A DNA stretch of 52,004 bases from Bacteroidota bacterium. GTDB lineage: Bacteria > Bacteroidota > Bacteroidia > Bacteroidales > JACABE01. Of this stretch, positions 24,831-33,792 are shown one piece after another (within the stretch, counting starts at the first letter, position 1; every line of letters starts with the position of its first letter). The position numbers were made by a program, and so were the translations under genes. The notes under the pieces were generated by a model. That model was not told where the DNA came from, made no database searches, and was given only the letters and a program-made list of their open reading frames with translations. The stretch covers positions 1-52,004 of the forward strand of contig JACABE010000013.1 of assembly GCA_013377005.1 (NCBI GenBank), given 5' to 3'.

Positions 24831-25376
24831 ATGAATACAACAACAATAGCATCAGAAAAGCGTAGCCTTTCGTTAACGATAGCCGAATTTATTTTATTAT
24901 TCTTATTAGGAGCAATGGCAATTGTTTTACATGCACGTTTAAGAATTCCGTTACGTTTACCCGGCCGTCATGGCATTGAGTTTATGATGTTATTATTAAT
25001 TGGTAGAAATATTTCTAAGTTTCGTTTTGCATCATCTTTCTCATCCTTAGGTGTAGCTTCTATGTTAGTAATCCCGATGCTGGGATTTAAAGATCCTTTT
25101 ATGTCAGTAGTTTTTATTTTGCCTGGTATTGCAATAGATTCGTTCTACAATGTATTTCCTAAAATAAATAAAAACATCTGGTTTTTGGCTCTTGCTGCCG
25201 GAATTGCTTATGCTTTGATACCAATTTCGCGATTGCTCATTTCTCTTTCAACAGGTTTCGTGTATGAATCTTTGCTTGGAAGCTTTTTTTACCCATTGGC
25301 TACTCATTTTGTATTTGGATTTATAGGAGGTTTGGGAGGTAGTGCATTGGTAAAAGCATTTAATAAGAAAAAATAA
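24831..25376 (+). CDS. Small polytopic membrane protein resembling ECF-type S components
   Basis: A protein of 181 residues with about five to six hydrophobic helices and no signal peptide. LHARLRIPLRLPGRHGIEFMMLLLIGR (about 37-63) resembles the loop after helix 1 of energy-coupling-factor S components, which capture a vitamin or metal. Helix 2 and 3 have small residues (ASSFSSLGVASMLVIPMLGF). The C terminus ends basic (FNKKK). It lies 23 bp behind the TiaS-like gene, so they share the wtpA-like promoter. No ECF T or A subunits lie next to it; solitary S components do occur. The fold assignment is tentative and the ligand unknown. Confidence 0.6.
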   Translation: MNTTTIASEKRSLSLTIAEFILLFLLGAMAIVLHARLRIPLRLPGRHGIEFMMLLLIGRNISKFRFASSFSSLGVASMLVIPMLGFKDPFMSVVFILPGIAIDSFYNVFPKINKNIWFLALAAGIAYALIPISRLLISLSTGFVYESLLGSFFYPLATHFVFGFIGGLGGSALVKAFNKKK

Positions 25377-25453
25377 TCATACTGTTGGAAATAGTTTTTT
25401 AAAACCATTTTTACTTACCGAGTTGCAAATAAACTCTCTTCGATACATATTCT

Positions 25454-26359
25454 ATGAACAACTTTATTCGATTTATAAAAAAACACTGTATTCAATTTGC
25501 AATTTTAATTGTTTGTTTTGCTTGCTTTTCTGCTTGTTCAAAAGATGAAAGCACCAATACAATTCCACCTATTATTGAATTTAAAACAGGTGGATTATAT
25601 ACTTCCGCAGATACAGCGATAGCAGAAGGTTCTAAGATATATATAGGAATTAAAGCATCAGCAAACGGTGGCGAAAATCTTTGCAACCTAATTGTTCGAT
25701 CAAACAATACACAAAGTTTGATGGACTATGGATTTAATGCAGCTTCTATTGATAAAGATTTGATAATATATAAGAATGCCGATAGCATACAAAAAATTAC
25801 AATTATCATTCGTAATAAAAATGGAATCAGTAATAACATGGAAATAATTATCCGTAAAAATGGAAGTGCCTACAAACCTATTCTTAGTTTTAACATAACA
25901 CTTGGAGGACAAAATAATTCAACAATAGGTTCATTTGCATCATTAAATAACGGACTTACATATTTTTTATCTGATGCCACTCAAAATCAAGCAATGATAG
26001 ATTTATTATATTATTACACTATCAGCAATTCAGAATATAATACAATCGCTTCTGCTGGTGCTAATATTATTGGTATTTTTAGTGGTACAAATGCCCCTGA
26101 ATATTGGTTAACTAAGAATACTACCTATTTTAGCCGCAGTGTAATTAACATTCCTAACTCCAGCTTTGATAATGCTATAAATGATAGTATAATCATTGCC
26201 AATATATTTACCAATGGAGGCAGAAAAGCAAAAGCATTAGCAGCAAATCAAATTTGGGGTATTCAAACGCAAGCCGGAAAATTCGGATTTCTAAAAATTA
26301 TATCGATTAACGGGCAGGAAAACGGAACAGTAGAATTTGCAGTTAAGCTTCAACAATAG
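25454..26359 (+). CDS. Surface lipoprotein paired with a TonB receptor, first copy
   Basis: A protein of 301 residues. Signal and lipobox CFACFSACSKDE, with the lipidated cysteine near residue 28 and a downstream S-K-D-E run of the kind that directs Bacteroidota lipoproteins to the surface. An Ig-like beta domain (about 40-135) is followed by a second domain: GSFASLNNGLTYFLSDATQNQAMIDLLYYYT (about 163-193). The end GKFGFLKIISINGQENGTVEFAVKLQQ is also found in the paralogue at 33793 (GKTGLIKVISVSGNESGKIVFDLKIQQ). It lies 50 bp before a TonB receptor gene. By analogy with HmuY-HmuR-type pairs it may deliver a ligand to that receptor; this is inference. Confidence 0.75.
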   Translation: MNNFIRFIKKHCIQFAILIVCFACFSACSKDESTNTIPPIIEFKTGGLYTSADTAIAEGSKIYIGIKASANGGENLCNLIVRSNNTQSLMDYGFNAASIDKDLIIYKNADSIQKITIIIRNKNGISNNMEIIIRKNGSAYKPILSFNITLGGQNNSTIGSFASLNNGLTYFLSDATQNQAMIDLLYYYTISNSEYNTIASAGANIIGIFSGTNAPEYWLTKNTTYFSRSVINIPNSSFDNAINDSIIIANIFTNGGRKAKALAANQIWGIQTQAGKFGFLKIISINGQENGTVEFAVKLQQ

Positions 26360-26409
26360 CTAGTAACAAACAGAAATTAATAGCTTTATAAAATTTCCAA
26401 ACTAAATTT

Positions 26410-28476
26410 ATGCAAATAAGTAAATTTATAAAAAAAACAATTTTCATTCTATGCATATTACCTCAAACAGCATGGGCACAAGATAGTATAAAAAATATCT
26501 TTTTAAAAGGCGTTACGATTAACTCAACACGCACAAATGCAGATATTGAAAGTATGGCTGCCAGTGTGGATGTTCTAAACAAGAACGATATGGAAAGTTT
26601 TCCAATAAGCAATATAGACAATATTCTGCAATCGATTTCTAATGTTTATGTAAATCGCAGTTGGGGTATTTTTTCAAAAAATTCGAGTGTCACCATGCGT
26701 GGTATGGACGGTACCAACCGTGTATTAGTACTTTATAATGGAATTCCGCTTAACAAAACCTCCGGAGGAGGTATCAATTGGTATATCATAGCTCCTGAAA
26801 CCGTCGAAAAAGTTGAAGTTATCAAAGGATCTAACTCTGCTTTATATGGCAACAATGCCATGAGCGGTATTATTAATATTGTCACCAAAATGCCTGAAGA
26901 TAAGTTTGCAGGAACAGCAAGTCTATTGTTTGCTACCTACAACACAATTGGAGGGAGACTCAATCTTTCGGGCAATCAGATAAAGGAAAATAAAGGTTGG
27001 TATTGGTATGTGAATGGGTTTTACCGAAAGGGTGACGGTTATATTAATGTTCCTGAAACACTGAGAGACAGTTCTGATTGCAAATTAAAAATGAACGAAG
27101 TCTCATCAGATATAAAAATTGGCTATCAGTTTAACAGCAATACCCGTTTATCGATAAATTATAACTTTTATCACGACCAGCGAAGCGATGGGATTAAGAT
27201 ATTCGAATCTGACGGCAGTTTATTGACCGATTATTCAAATGTTGGAATGATGGACTTTACTACTCTTTTGAAAGGAAACATACAATTTCAGGCAAAAACT
27301 TTTTATCATTACGATTATTTCTGGCAGCATACCGAAAGACTGAATGAAACCGGTGATATTTATAAATTGTATGATACTGATCAGTCATCCAACGATTACG
27401 GAATCTGGATGAATGCTTCAAAAAACATAACTAAGAATTATAAGCTTACTTTAGGTGTCGATTTAAAACAAGGCGACATGAAAGCAGAAGATACTTATCG
27501 CACTTCCACAGACCATGCTATTAGACAAGGGGAAATTGGTTTTGCTGCAATCTTTGCTCAAAATGAATTGCAAATTACAAAAAAGTATATGCTGGTTGCT
27601 GCATTAAGATACGATTATGCAAAGTTTTTCAACGGAAGTTTTTCTATCGAAAATCCTACTTATAATACTGGTTTTACTACTTCTTATACAGAAAATTACG
27701 CTTCAAATAATTGGTTTAACATTAGCCCTAAGGTATCACTAAAATATTTTGTCCATCCTAAACTTGATGTTTATGCCAGCTTTTCTCAAGGTTTTATGCC
27801 TGGAACGTTGGATGATATGTGTAGTTCAAAAAAAATTACCAAAGGTTTTAAATTGGCAAATCCAAATCTAAAACCTGAATATGTTACAAGTTATGAAATA
27901 GGATGTAACTACAAACCTATCAACAATCTGCTTTTTGAAAGCAGTTTGTATTATTCCAGAGGCAAAGATTTTCAATATTTTGTGGCTACAGGAGAGGTAA
28001 TTGATTTGGATAAAATAGTCTTGAAACGTGAAAACATTGGCAAAGTGAATATTTATGGTTTTGAAACTTCTATGAAGTATCAACTTACTAAAAATCTGCT
28101 ATTTAAAGCCAATTATACCTATAATCATTCAGAGATAGTTGAATTTAATGCTGTAAACGAAACAGGTAAAAATCTGCAAGGAAAGTTTATAGCAGAAATT
28201 CCACCACATCAAGTGTTTGCAGGTGCTTTTCTGAAAACAAAATGGGTGAATGCTTCCGCAATATTTAATTATATCAGCCAGCAATGGGCTGACGAACAAA
28301 ATGCAACAGTAATTGATCCATATTCAACCATAGATATTCGCTTATCCCGTCAATTCTTCAAACACGTCCTGTTTGCCATCGATATTCAAAACATACTCGA
28401 TCATCAGTACATTGACAAAAAAGGAGGATTAGCTCCCGGCAGGTTTATTGAACTGGATTTAGGCATTAAATTTTAA
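26410..28476 (+). CDS. TonB-dependent outer-membrane receptor, first copy
   Basis: A protein of 688 residues with a signal peptide (ending TAWAQ). The plug domain spans about 33-150 (INSTRTNADIESMAASVDVLNKNDM, then MRGMDGTNRVLVLYNGIPLN and IEVIKGSNSALYG-type VEKVEVIKGSNSALYG). The 22-strand barrel runs to residue 688, ending GRFIELDLGIKF with the terminal aromatic expected for Bam recognition. The extracellular half has SFSQGFMPGTLDDMCSSKKITKGFKLANPNLKPEY, almost shared with the receptor at 30459. No N-terminal carboxypeptidase-like domain, unlike that one. It uses TonB energy to bring a scarce ligand into the periplasm. Neighbouring wtpABC suggests molybdate, tungstate or a chelate of them. 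Confidence 0.92.
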   Translation: MQISKFIKKTIFILCILPQTAWAQDSIKNIFLKGVTINSTRTNADIESMAASVDVLNKNDMESFPISNIDNILQSISNVYVNRSWGIFSKNSSVTMRGMDGTNRVLVLYNGIPLNKTSGGGINWYIIAPETVEKVEVIKGSNSALYGNNAMSGIINIVTKMPEDKFAGTASLLFATYNTIGGRLNLSGNQIKENKGWYWYVNGFYRKGDGYINVPETLRDSSDCKLKMNEVSSDIKIGYQFNSNTRLSINYNFYHDQRSDGIKIFESDGSLLTDYSNVGMMDFTTLLKGNIQFQAKTFYHYDYFWQHTERLNETGDIYKLYDTDQSSNDYGIWMNASKNITKNYKLTLGVDLKQGDMKAEDTYRTSTDHAIRQGEIGFAAIFAQNELQITKKYMLVAALRYDYAKFFNGSFSIENPTYNTGFTTSYTENYASNNWFNISPKVSLKYFVHPKLDVYASFSQGFMPGTLDDMCSSKKITKGFKLANPNLKPEYVTSYEIGCNYKPINNLLFESSLYYSRGKDFQYFVATGEVIDLDKIVLKRENIGKVNIYGFETSMKYQLTKNLLFKANYTYNHSEIVEFNAVNETGKNLQGKFIAEIPPHQVFAGAFLKTKWVNASAIFNYISQQWADEQNATVIDPYSTIDIRLSRQFFKHVLFAIDIQNILDHQYIDKKGGLAPGRFIELDLGIKF

Positions 28477-28494
28477 CTATTAATCTTTTAAATT

Positions 28495-29238
28495 ATGAAA
28501 ACAAAATTATACATTATTTTAGCTCTTATCTTTTGCACACACACTTATGCACAAAAAAATGACCTTAATAAACTTAATCTCAAGGGTAACATCAAAACCA
28601 TCCGTGAATTTTATTTGAATTTTACATCAGAAGATGGGAAAATACAAACCAAAACTCTTGAATTAACTTATTTGAATACTTTTAATAATAAAGGAAATAA
28701 AACAGAAGACATTAAATACTCTTCAAATGAAAAAATTGACAAAAAATATCAATATATTCAGGATAGTTCAGGTCTTAGAACAGAACAAAATCAATATAAT
28801 TCAGATGGAGAGCTGATGCGTAAAATTACTTATAAATACAACGAAAATAATAATATTATCGAGGATAATAGTTATTCTTCAGAAGGCAAATTAGAAAAAA
28901 AATTCACCTATAAATATGACAAAAATGGATATGTAATAGAGGATATGAGTTTCGATTCTAATAATAAATTACAAAAGAGATTCACCTACAGTTATGATAA
29001 AGCAGGTAATAAAATTGAAAATTTAAGATTTACAGCACAAGATAGTCTTGATAAAAAGATTAACTTTACCTATGATGATAAAAATAACGTAATTGAAGAA
29101 ATTCAAACCAATGCTGATGGAAGCAATATCAGTTATTTTTATAAATATGAATACGATACAGCAAATAATTGGACTAAGAAATATTGTTTTAAAGAAAAAA
29201 TACTTGAAAGTATTGTGATAAGGAAGATTGAATACTAG
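28495..29238 (+). CDS. Secreted YD-repeat-like protein
   Basis: A protein of 247 residues with a signal peptide (MKTKLYIILALIFCTHTYAQ). The mature part has at least six near-identical repeats of 22 residues: YKYNENNNIIEDNSYSSEGKLEKKFT, YKYDKNGYVIEDMSFDSNNKLQKRFT, YSYDKAGNKIENLRFTAQDSLDKKIN, YDDKNNVIEEIQTNADGS. It has the same repeat style as the proteins at 2943 and 21040. It lies 18 bp after the TonB receptor gene and is probably cotranscribed, so it may be an accessory periplasmic part of that uptake unit. No enzyme motif, no T9SS tail. Function unknown. Confidence 0.75.
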   Translation: MKTKLYIILALIFCTHTYAQKNDLNKLNLKGNIKTIREFYLNFTSEDGKIQTKTLELTYLNTFNNKGNKTEDIKYSSNEKIDKKYQYIQDSSGLRTEQNQYNSDGELMRKITYKYNENNNIIEDNSYSSEGKLEKKFTYKYDKNGYVIEDMSFDSNNKLQKRFTYSYDKAGNKIENLRFTAQDSLDKKINFTYDDKNNVIEEIQTNADGSNISYFYKYEYDTANNWTKKYCFKEKILESIVIRKIEY

Positions 29239-29391
29239 TAAAAGTAATCTTTGCAAACTCATTCTCATTGATTTTTAGCCACCAATATAGTTTGGCTGCA
29301 CTTAATTTCCAAACAGATTTAAATGAAAAAAGCCATCTTTTACAGACAGCTTTATATATTTTCTTTCCTAAATTCTTAAATATACTCTTCC

Positions 29392-30447
29392 CTATTGAGC
29401 ATCAATGTAAATAGAATTAATTCCTTTTACGGCTCTATCTGAAAAGAAGTCACAAGCAGGAAATACTTTAAATTTACCATTTTCTTTGGTTTCTTCGTCG
29501 CTTAGTAATAGAACTTCCTGTTGATCGTTACGATTCATTAATTCGCTAAACGTATAAACACTGCGATAACCATCTACAGCTGCCACTACCACCAATGCTT
29601 TACGCAAGTTTTCCTGATTTTGCTTTGCATATTTTGCTATCAGCAATTTTAGCTGAACACCCGTAAAAGGCTGCGTACTATGAATCCCCTTACCCCTACC
29701 ATAAAAAATGGTATGCAAGGTTTCATTTTGAAATTCTTTAGGATTCCCAGTTATTTTGCCTACTTCCTTATTGTTTTTATAAAGTGTTAAAGAAGGAGAA
29801 TAGTTAGGTTTTAAATCTTTTATTACTTTTACGTCTAAAGGATAGGTTTTCACAGTAATTTTTACGGGAGAAGAAATATTTCGTTCGGTAATTAAATCAT
29901 GTGTAATTACCAATTTGCTTTCGGTAGGTAGTTGCCATAAATCTTTCGTTTTTGATGGAACTATGCGAGCAACTTCTGTTGCAATAATCATATCATGGTG
30001 ATAATTCGGATAATAAATTTCGCCCCAACTGACCACAACTTTTTCACCTTTTGCATTTTCAATCTCTAAATAAACATCAATAATAGGATGAAAAACATCA
30101 ACATTCTTTTTCTTAAGCTTGAATGTGTTTAAAATATCGAAAAGCGAGTAACCATCATAACGATAAGCACCCACAAACTTATCTTTGTCACCATTCAACA
30201 ACGTTTCTTTTACAATAACTGAATGTTTTTGTAATTTAGAAAAATCCACATAGCCAGGATTTTCAACTTCACCTGCAATTTCAATACCTTTTGCTGCAGG
30301 TAATATATAAGATTCAACATTGTCGTAAAAATTATTGGTAGCATCTATTGTATCAATATTTCTATTGTTTACGTTTAAAGCACTTTGTGCATAATTAATT
30401 GTTGTGCTAAGCATCAATAAACATAAGATAATTAGATTTTTTTTCAT
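29392..30447 (-). CDS. Periplasmic protein with two sulfite-oxidase-like molybdopterin-fold domains
   Basis: A protein of 351 residues with a signal peptide (ending INYAQ). Domain 1 (about 55-200): IEIAGEVENPGYVDFSKLQK, then YRYDGYSLFDILNTFKLKKK. Domain 2 (about 220-350): VGKITGNPKEFQNETLHTIFYGRGKG, then FTGVQLKLLIAKY, VVAAVDGYRSVYTFSELM, AVKGINSIYIDA. Both follow the GxVxxPxxxxxxxL...GxxLxxLL...DGYxxxxxxxEL pattern of the oxidoreductase molybdopterin-binding (SUOX) fold. The catalytic cysteine of true sulfite oxidases is missing in both; the mature chain has only one cysteine, near the end (FPACDFF). It lies 11 bp behind the second TonB receptor gene, same operon. It may bind a molybdate or pterin ligand rather than catalyse. 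Confidence 0.65.
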   Translation of the reverse strand: MKKNLIILCLLMLSTTINYAQSALNVNNRNIDTIDATNNFYDNVESYILPAAKGIEIAGEVENPGYVDFSKLQKHSVIVKETLLNGDKDKFVGAYRYDGYSLFDILNTFKLKKKNVDVFHPIIDVYLEIENAKGEKVVVSWGEIYYPNYHHDMIIATEVARIVPSKTKDLWQLPTESKLVITHDLITERNISSPVKITVKTYPLDVKVIKDLKPNYSPSLTLYKNNKEVGKITGNPKEFQNETLHTIFYGRGKGIHSTQPFTGVQLKLLIAKYAKQNQENLRKALVVVAAVDGYRSVYTFSELMNRNDQQEVLLLSDEETKENGKFKVFPACDFFSDRAVKGINSIYIDAQ

Positions 30448-30458
30448 TGGTTTTTGTT

Positions 30459-32789
30459 TTAATATTTAAAGTTTACTCCGAAAGTAATAAACCGTCCGTA
30501 TCCCTTCAGGTTTTTGCTATCATAAATCATTTTATCAAACAAATTCTCAATGGACAGTCTGGTTTCTAAGAATGATAAAAGCTGTTTTCTGAAATTCAAA
30601 TCAATAATAATATAATCGGGATATTGAGCATCCAAACCGTATTTATCATCAGGAATATTTGCATCATTAACCCATTCTTTTCCTACATATTTTGCGTTGA
30701 TAGATGTATTTACAATCTTATTTTTCCATAAACAACCGATAGAAGCTGAATGATTAGGAACATCGGTTAAGAATTTATTATTTATATCAACATCTGTAAG
30801 CGGATTTAAAAGCTTATACTCTTTTATTTGTGAATGACTATAAGCATAATTAGCAAACAATGAAATATTATTACAAATATGGTAATTGATACCAAATTCA
30901 AAACCATAAATTTCAACTTTACTGATATTTCTGCTTTGAAAAACAGGACTTACTTTGAAACCTTGATTAACTGAATCACCCGTAGTAACATAATACATAA
31001 AATCATTACCGATAGAATAATATACTGAAGGCGTTATTTGTATTTTATCTGTCTGATATGTAAACCCTAACTCATAATTACTTAAGGTTTCTGGTTTCAA
31101 ATAAGGATTCACTACTTTAAAGCCACCTTTAATCTTTCCTGAACGGCACATATCATCCAACGTAGGAGGACGAAATCCTACTGAATATGATAAATAAGAC
31201 TTTATATGTGAGTTTATAGTATAAAGCAAAGAAACTTTAGGGCTCAATGCTTTATAATTTTCATTAGGTATATCCTGAATTTGGTAGATATTCATGTAGT
31301 TATTTGCAGAGGAAGGTGTTTCAATAGTAAATGCACCATCAAAATACTTAGCATAATCAAAACGTAAACCTGCCACAACTTTTAGCTTATCTTTTATTAC
31401 TTCGTATTCATCTTGCAAATACAATGCAGCAAAATTCATTTTCCCTTTATTGTTTATTTTATCTGTAGAAGAATAATAAACATCAGCAGCATCCACATTT
31501 CCTTGCTTTAAATCAAAACCGGAGGTAATCGTATTTTTTATATTAATCTTATGTGATATGCAAAAGCTCAAACCTGCGTCAGTTCGTTTCGAATCAACAT
31601 CATAAAGCGTATAAGTTCCATCCTTAATATATTCATTTACCGCTTTATAATTTTCGCGTAAAATGAAAAGATTGGCGGTAATATTGGTCTTTTCGGAAGT
31701 ATATTTATAGCTGGTTCTTGAATGATAGGTTTTATGTTGCGTATAATTTCCTTTATCTTCATAAACGGTTTCGCCACCCCCTCTTTCGTCATTATAATAG
31801 GTAAGATTGGTTTCTATTTGATGTTTACTATTGATTGCGTAACCTAATTTTAGGTTTGCACCTCCTTCGTTTAAATACGATTTTACAGTATAAGGTGTAA
31901 TATTAATATCGGTTTGAGTTATATATCCATCACTTTTAGTTCTGAAGCTCGACAACATCCAATAAAAACCTTTTTCGGCATTTGCAAAAACACTTCCACC
32001 AGCATTAAAGCTAATTGATTTTGTATTATAGGTTCCATAAGATAACTCAGTGTTACCTTCAAATTTTTTTATGGGTTTACGTGTAATTATATTAATAGCA
32101 CCACCCATGGCATTGCTTCCATACAAAGAAGAAACAGGGCCTTTGGTAACCTCAATATTTTCAACATAATCTTTATTAAATAAATTCCAATTAACGCTAC
32201 CTCCATCAGTTTTGTTAATAGGAATGCCATCAATCATAACAAGGGTTCGTGATTGATCTTTTCCACTTAAACCTCTCATGCTAACAATAGATTTATTGGC
32301 AAAAATGCCCAATGTTCTGTTTACATTTACACCAGGTATATAGCTTAAAGTAGCGTCTAAGGAAGGCGATGCAATGAATGCAATTTGAGTTTTGTTAATA
32401 CTTTGTACTCTCGCAGGAATTGTATTGGCAAGTTGTTTGGTACGGGTAGCTGAAATTACTATAGGATTTGATTCTATCATTTGCATTTGCATGTTAATAT
32501 CAAGAATGTTAGTTTTGTTATTTTCAACTATTATTTTCTTTTTGATAGTTGTATAACCAACATAACTAACCATAATAGTAAATTCTCCTGCTTTATTGTT
32601 TAACAGCTCATATTTTCCTTTAGAATCAGTAACGCTACCTATCCCCGACTCAAGAATTTGTATATTCGCACCACTCAAAGCCTGATGAGTTTCGTCATCA
32701 ACTACTTTACCTGAAATCTTTTGAGCATTTACTAAAGAAAAGGGAATTAAAATACTTAAAAGGAATAAACGAAAAATTTTGGGATACAT
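30459..32789 (-). CDS. TonB-dependent receptor with carboxypeptidase-regulatory-like domain, second copy
   Basis: A protein of 776 residues. Signal peptide (1-22), then a carboxypeptidase D regulatory-like beta domain (about 24-105: KISGKVVDDETHQALSGANIQILESG, VSYVGYTTIKKKI). The plug spans about 112-235 (ISATRTKQLANTIPARVQSI, MRGLSGKDQSRTLVMIDGIPINK), and the barrel ends GRFITFGVNFKY. The loop SYSVGFRPPTLDDMCRSGKIKGGFKVVNPYLKPET is nearly that of the receptor at 26410, so the two are paralogues and probably share ligand class. It is followed by the double SUOX-fold gene and preceded by a T9SS protein gene and the second surface lipoprotein gene on the same strand. No SusD partner, so a glycan role is unlikely. 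Confidence 0.92.
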   Translation of the reverse strand: MYPKIFRLFLLSILIPFSLVNAQKISGKVVDDETHQALSGANIQILESGIGSVTDSKGKYELLNNKAGEFTIMVSYVGYTTIKKKIIVENNKTNILDINMQMQMIESNPIVISATRTKQLANTIPARVQSINKTQIAFIASPSLDATLSYIPGVNVNRTLGIFANKSIVSMRGLSGKDQSRTLVMIDGIPINKTDGGSVNWNLFNKDYVENIEVTKGPVSSLYGSNAMGGAINIITRKPIKKFEGNTELSYGTYNTKSISFNAGGSVFANAEKGFYWMLSSFRTKSDGYITQTDINITPYTVKSYLNEGGANLKLGYAINSKHQIETNLTYYNDERGGGETVYEDKGNYTQHKTYHSRTSYKYTSEKTNITANLFILRENYKAVNEYIKDGTYTLYDVDSKRTDAGLSFCISHKINIKNTITSGFDLKQGNVDAADVYYSSTDKINNKGKMNFAALYLQDEYEVIKDKLKVVAGLRFDYAKYFDGAFTIETPSSANNYMNIYQIQDIPNENYKALSPKVSLLYTINSHIKSYLSYSVGFRPPTLDDMCRSGKIKGGFKVVNPYLKPETLSNYELGFTYQTDKIQITPSVYYSIGNDFMYYVTTGDSVNQGFKVSPVFQSRNISKVEIYGFEFGINYHICNNISLFANYAYSHSQIKEYKLLNPLTDVDINNKFLTDVPNHSASIGCLWKNKIVNTSINAKYVGKEWVNDANIPDDKYGLDAQYPDYIIIDLNFRKQLLSFLETRLSIENLFDKMIYDSKNLKGYGRFITFGVNFKY

Positions 32790-32811
32790 AAATTTTACTT
32801 TTACAAGATAT

Positions 32812-32863
32812 TTTTATTCATTCACCCTTCTCCTAAAAATAAGAGAAGGATGAAGTGAATAAA
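32812..32863 (-). terminator. Long hairpin between the T9SS gene and the TonB receptor gene
   Basis: TTATTCATTCACCCTTCTC faces GAGAAGGATGAAGTGAATAA across a short A-rich loop, flanked by T5 and A6 runs. On the minus strand it follows the T9SS gene and precedes the TonB receptor start by about 25 bp. It could partly terminate transcription or stabilise the receptor message. Related GAGAAGG hairpins are common between Bacteroidota genes. Confidence 0.6.
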
Positions 32864-32885
32864 AAACAAAACAATATATATTTAT

Positions 32886-33743
32886 TTAGCGAACAACAAC
32901 TTTACCAGTGTAGTATGAGTTATCGTCGTATCTTACATTCATAAAATAAATACCTTTTCCAAAACTGCTCAAATCAATACTATTTTTCAGGGTAGAAGGT
33001 TTGCTGTGATAAACTAAACTGCCTAAAGTATTGTAAACATTTATTTCGTTTACAAAATCAACAGCATCTACATTAATGACTCCATTTGAAGGATTGGGGT
33101 ATATTGCAATAGTATTGGCGAAAATAGTTTCTTCAACTCCTGTTGTAGAAGTTGCTGTGATAATAATATCATCTATTTTAGAAATACCTGTTGCTGCAAC
33201 AGTTCCTCCATTTGCATCAAGATTGCTTGTCATTAACCATCTTAAATAAATGGAAGTTGTTCCTTGTCCGGTAATAGGAACTGGTAATTGATTTAAAACG
33301 CCAGTAGTCCAGTCATTGGCACAAATAATTGCACCATTAGGAACATCTACATAAGTCCCTCCTGATAATTTCCATTGCAATTGAAAGTTTTTTGGTCCGG
33401 GTGAGTTTCCACCACTTCTTTGTTTTGAAGACACTTTAAAACTAGTATAATTGGGAGCTTTAAATTTAACACTCCAAAATTTTCTATTAGCACCATTATC
33501 CCAATTGATTGTAGTTGCAGCATAATCTCCAGTTGTAACTCCATTTGTAAAAGTAATACTATCAATTACAGTTGTAGCACTATCTTCTTTGCGTATATTA
33601 TACGTTTTGTTGGTTAATAAACCAAAATTAGGGAATTTTGAAATTGTATCATTTAAAGGAAATGAAAAACCACTAATAGTATCCTGTGCATTAAGAGATA
33701 CTGTTAAAATAAACATTGCAATAAAAAGTAAAGCTTTTTTCAT
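32886..33743 (-). CDS. Secreted protein with T9SS type A sorting domain
   Basis: A protein of 285 residues: signal peptide (MKKALLFIAMFILTVSLNAQ), a beta-sandwich-like middle (about 21-205) and a C-terminal T9SS type A domain from about 210 (IAIYPNPSNGVINVDAVDFVNEINVYNTLGSLVYHS, then FGKGIYFMNVRYDDNSYYTGKVVVR). The middle has KFWSVKFKAPNYTSFKVSSKQRSGGNSPGPKNFQLQW, the style of lectin- or carbohydrate-binding-like beta domains seen in T9SS cargo, and LDANGGTVAATGISKIDDIIITATS. It should be exported to the cell surface. Located between the second lipoprotein and second TonB receptor gene, all on the minus strand with gaps of 49 and 96 bp; possibly an extracellular ligand catcher for that unit (inferred). 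Confidence 0.82.
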   Translation of the reverse strand: MKKALLFIAMFILTVSLNAQDTISGFSFPLNDTISKFPNFGLLTNKTYNIRKEDSATTVIDSITFTNGVTTGDYAATTINWDNGANRKFWSVKFKAPNYTSFKVSSKQRSGGNSPGPKNFQLQWKLSGGTYVDVPNGAIICANDWTTGVLNQLPVPITGQGTTSIYLRWLMTSNLDANGGTVAATGISKIDDIIITATSTTGVEETIFANTIAIYPNPSNGVINVDAVDFVNEINVYNTLGSLVYHSKPSTLKNSIDLSSFGKGIYFMNVRYDDNSYYTGKVVVR

Positions 33744-33792
33744 GTTGATTAAGATTTTAATTATTAATTAAATTTGATTGATTATAAAATAT

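Noticed and set aside
26410-33743. SusC/SusD-type polysaccharide utilisation locus
   Set aside because: There is no SusD gene, no glycoside hydrolase and no sugar sensor; one receptor lacks the carboxypeptidase-like domain and the nearest ABC system is for oxyanions.
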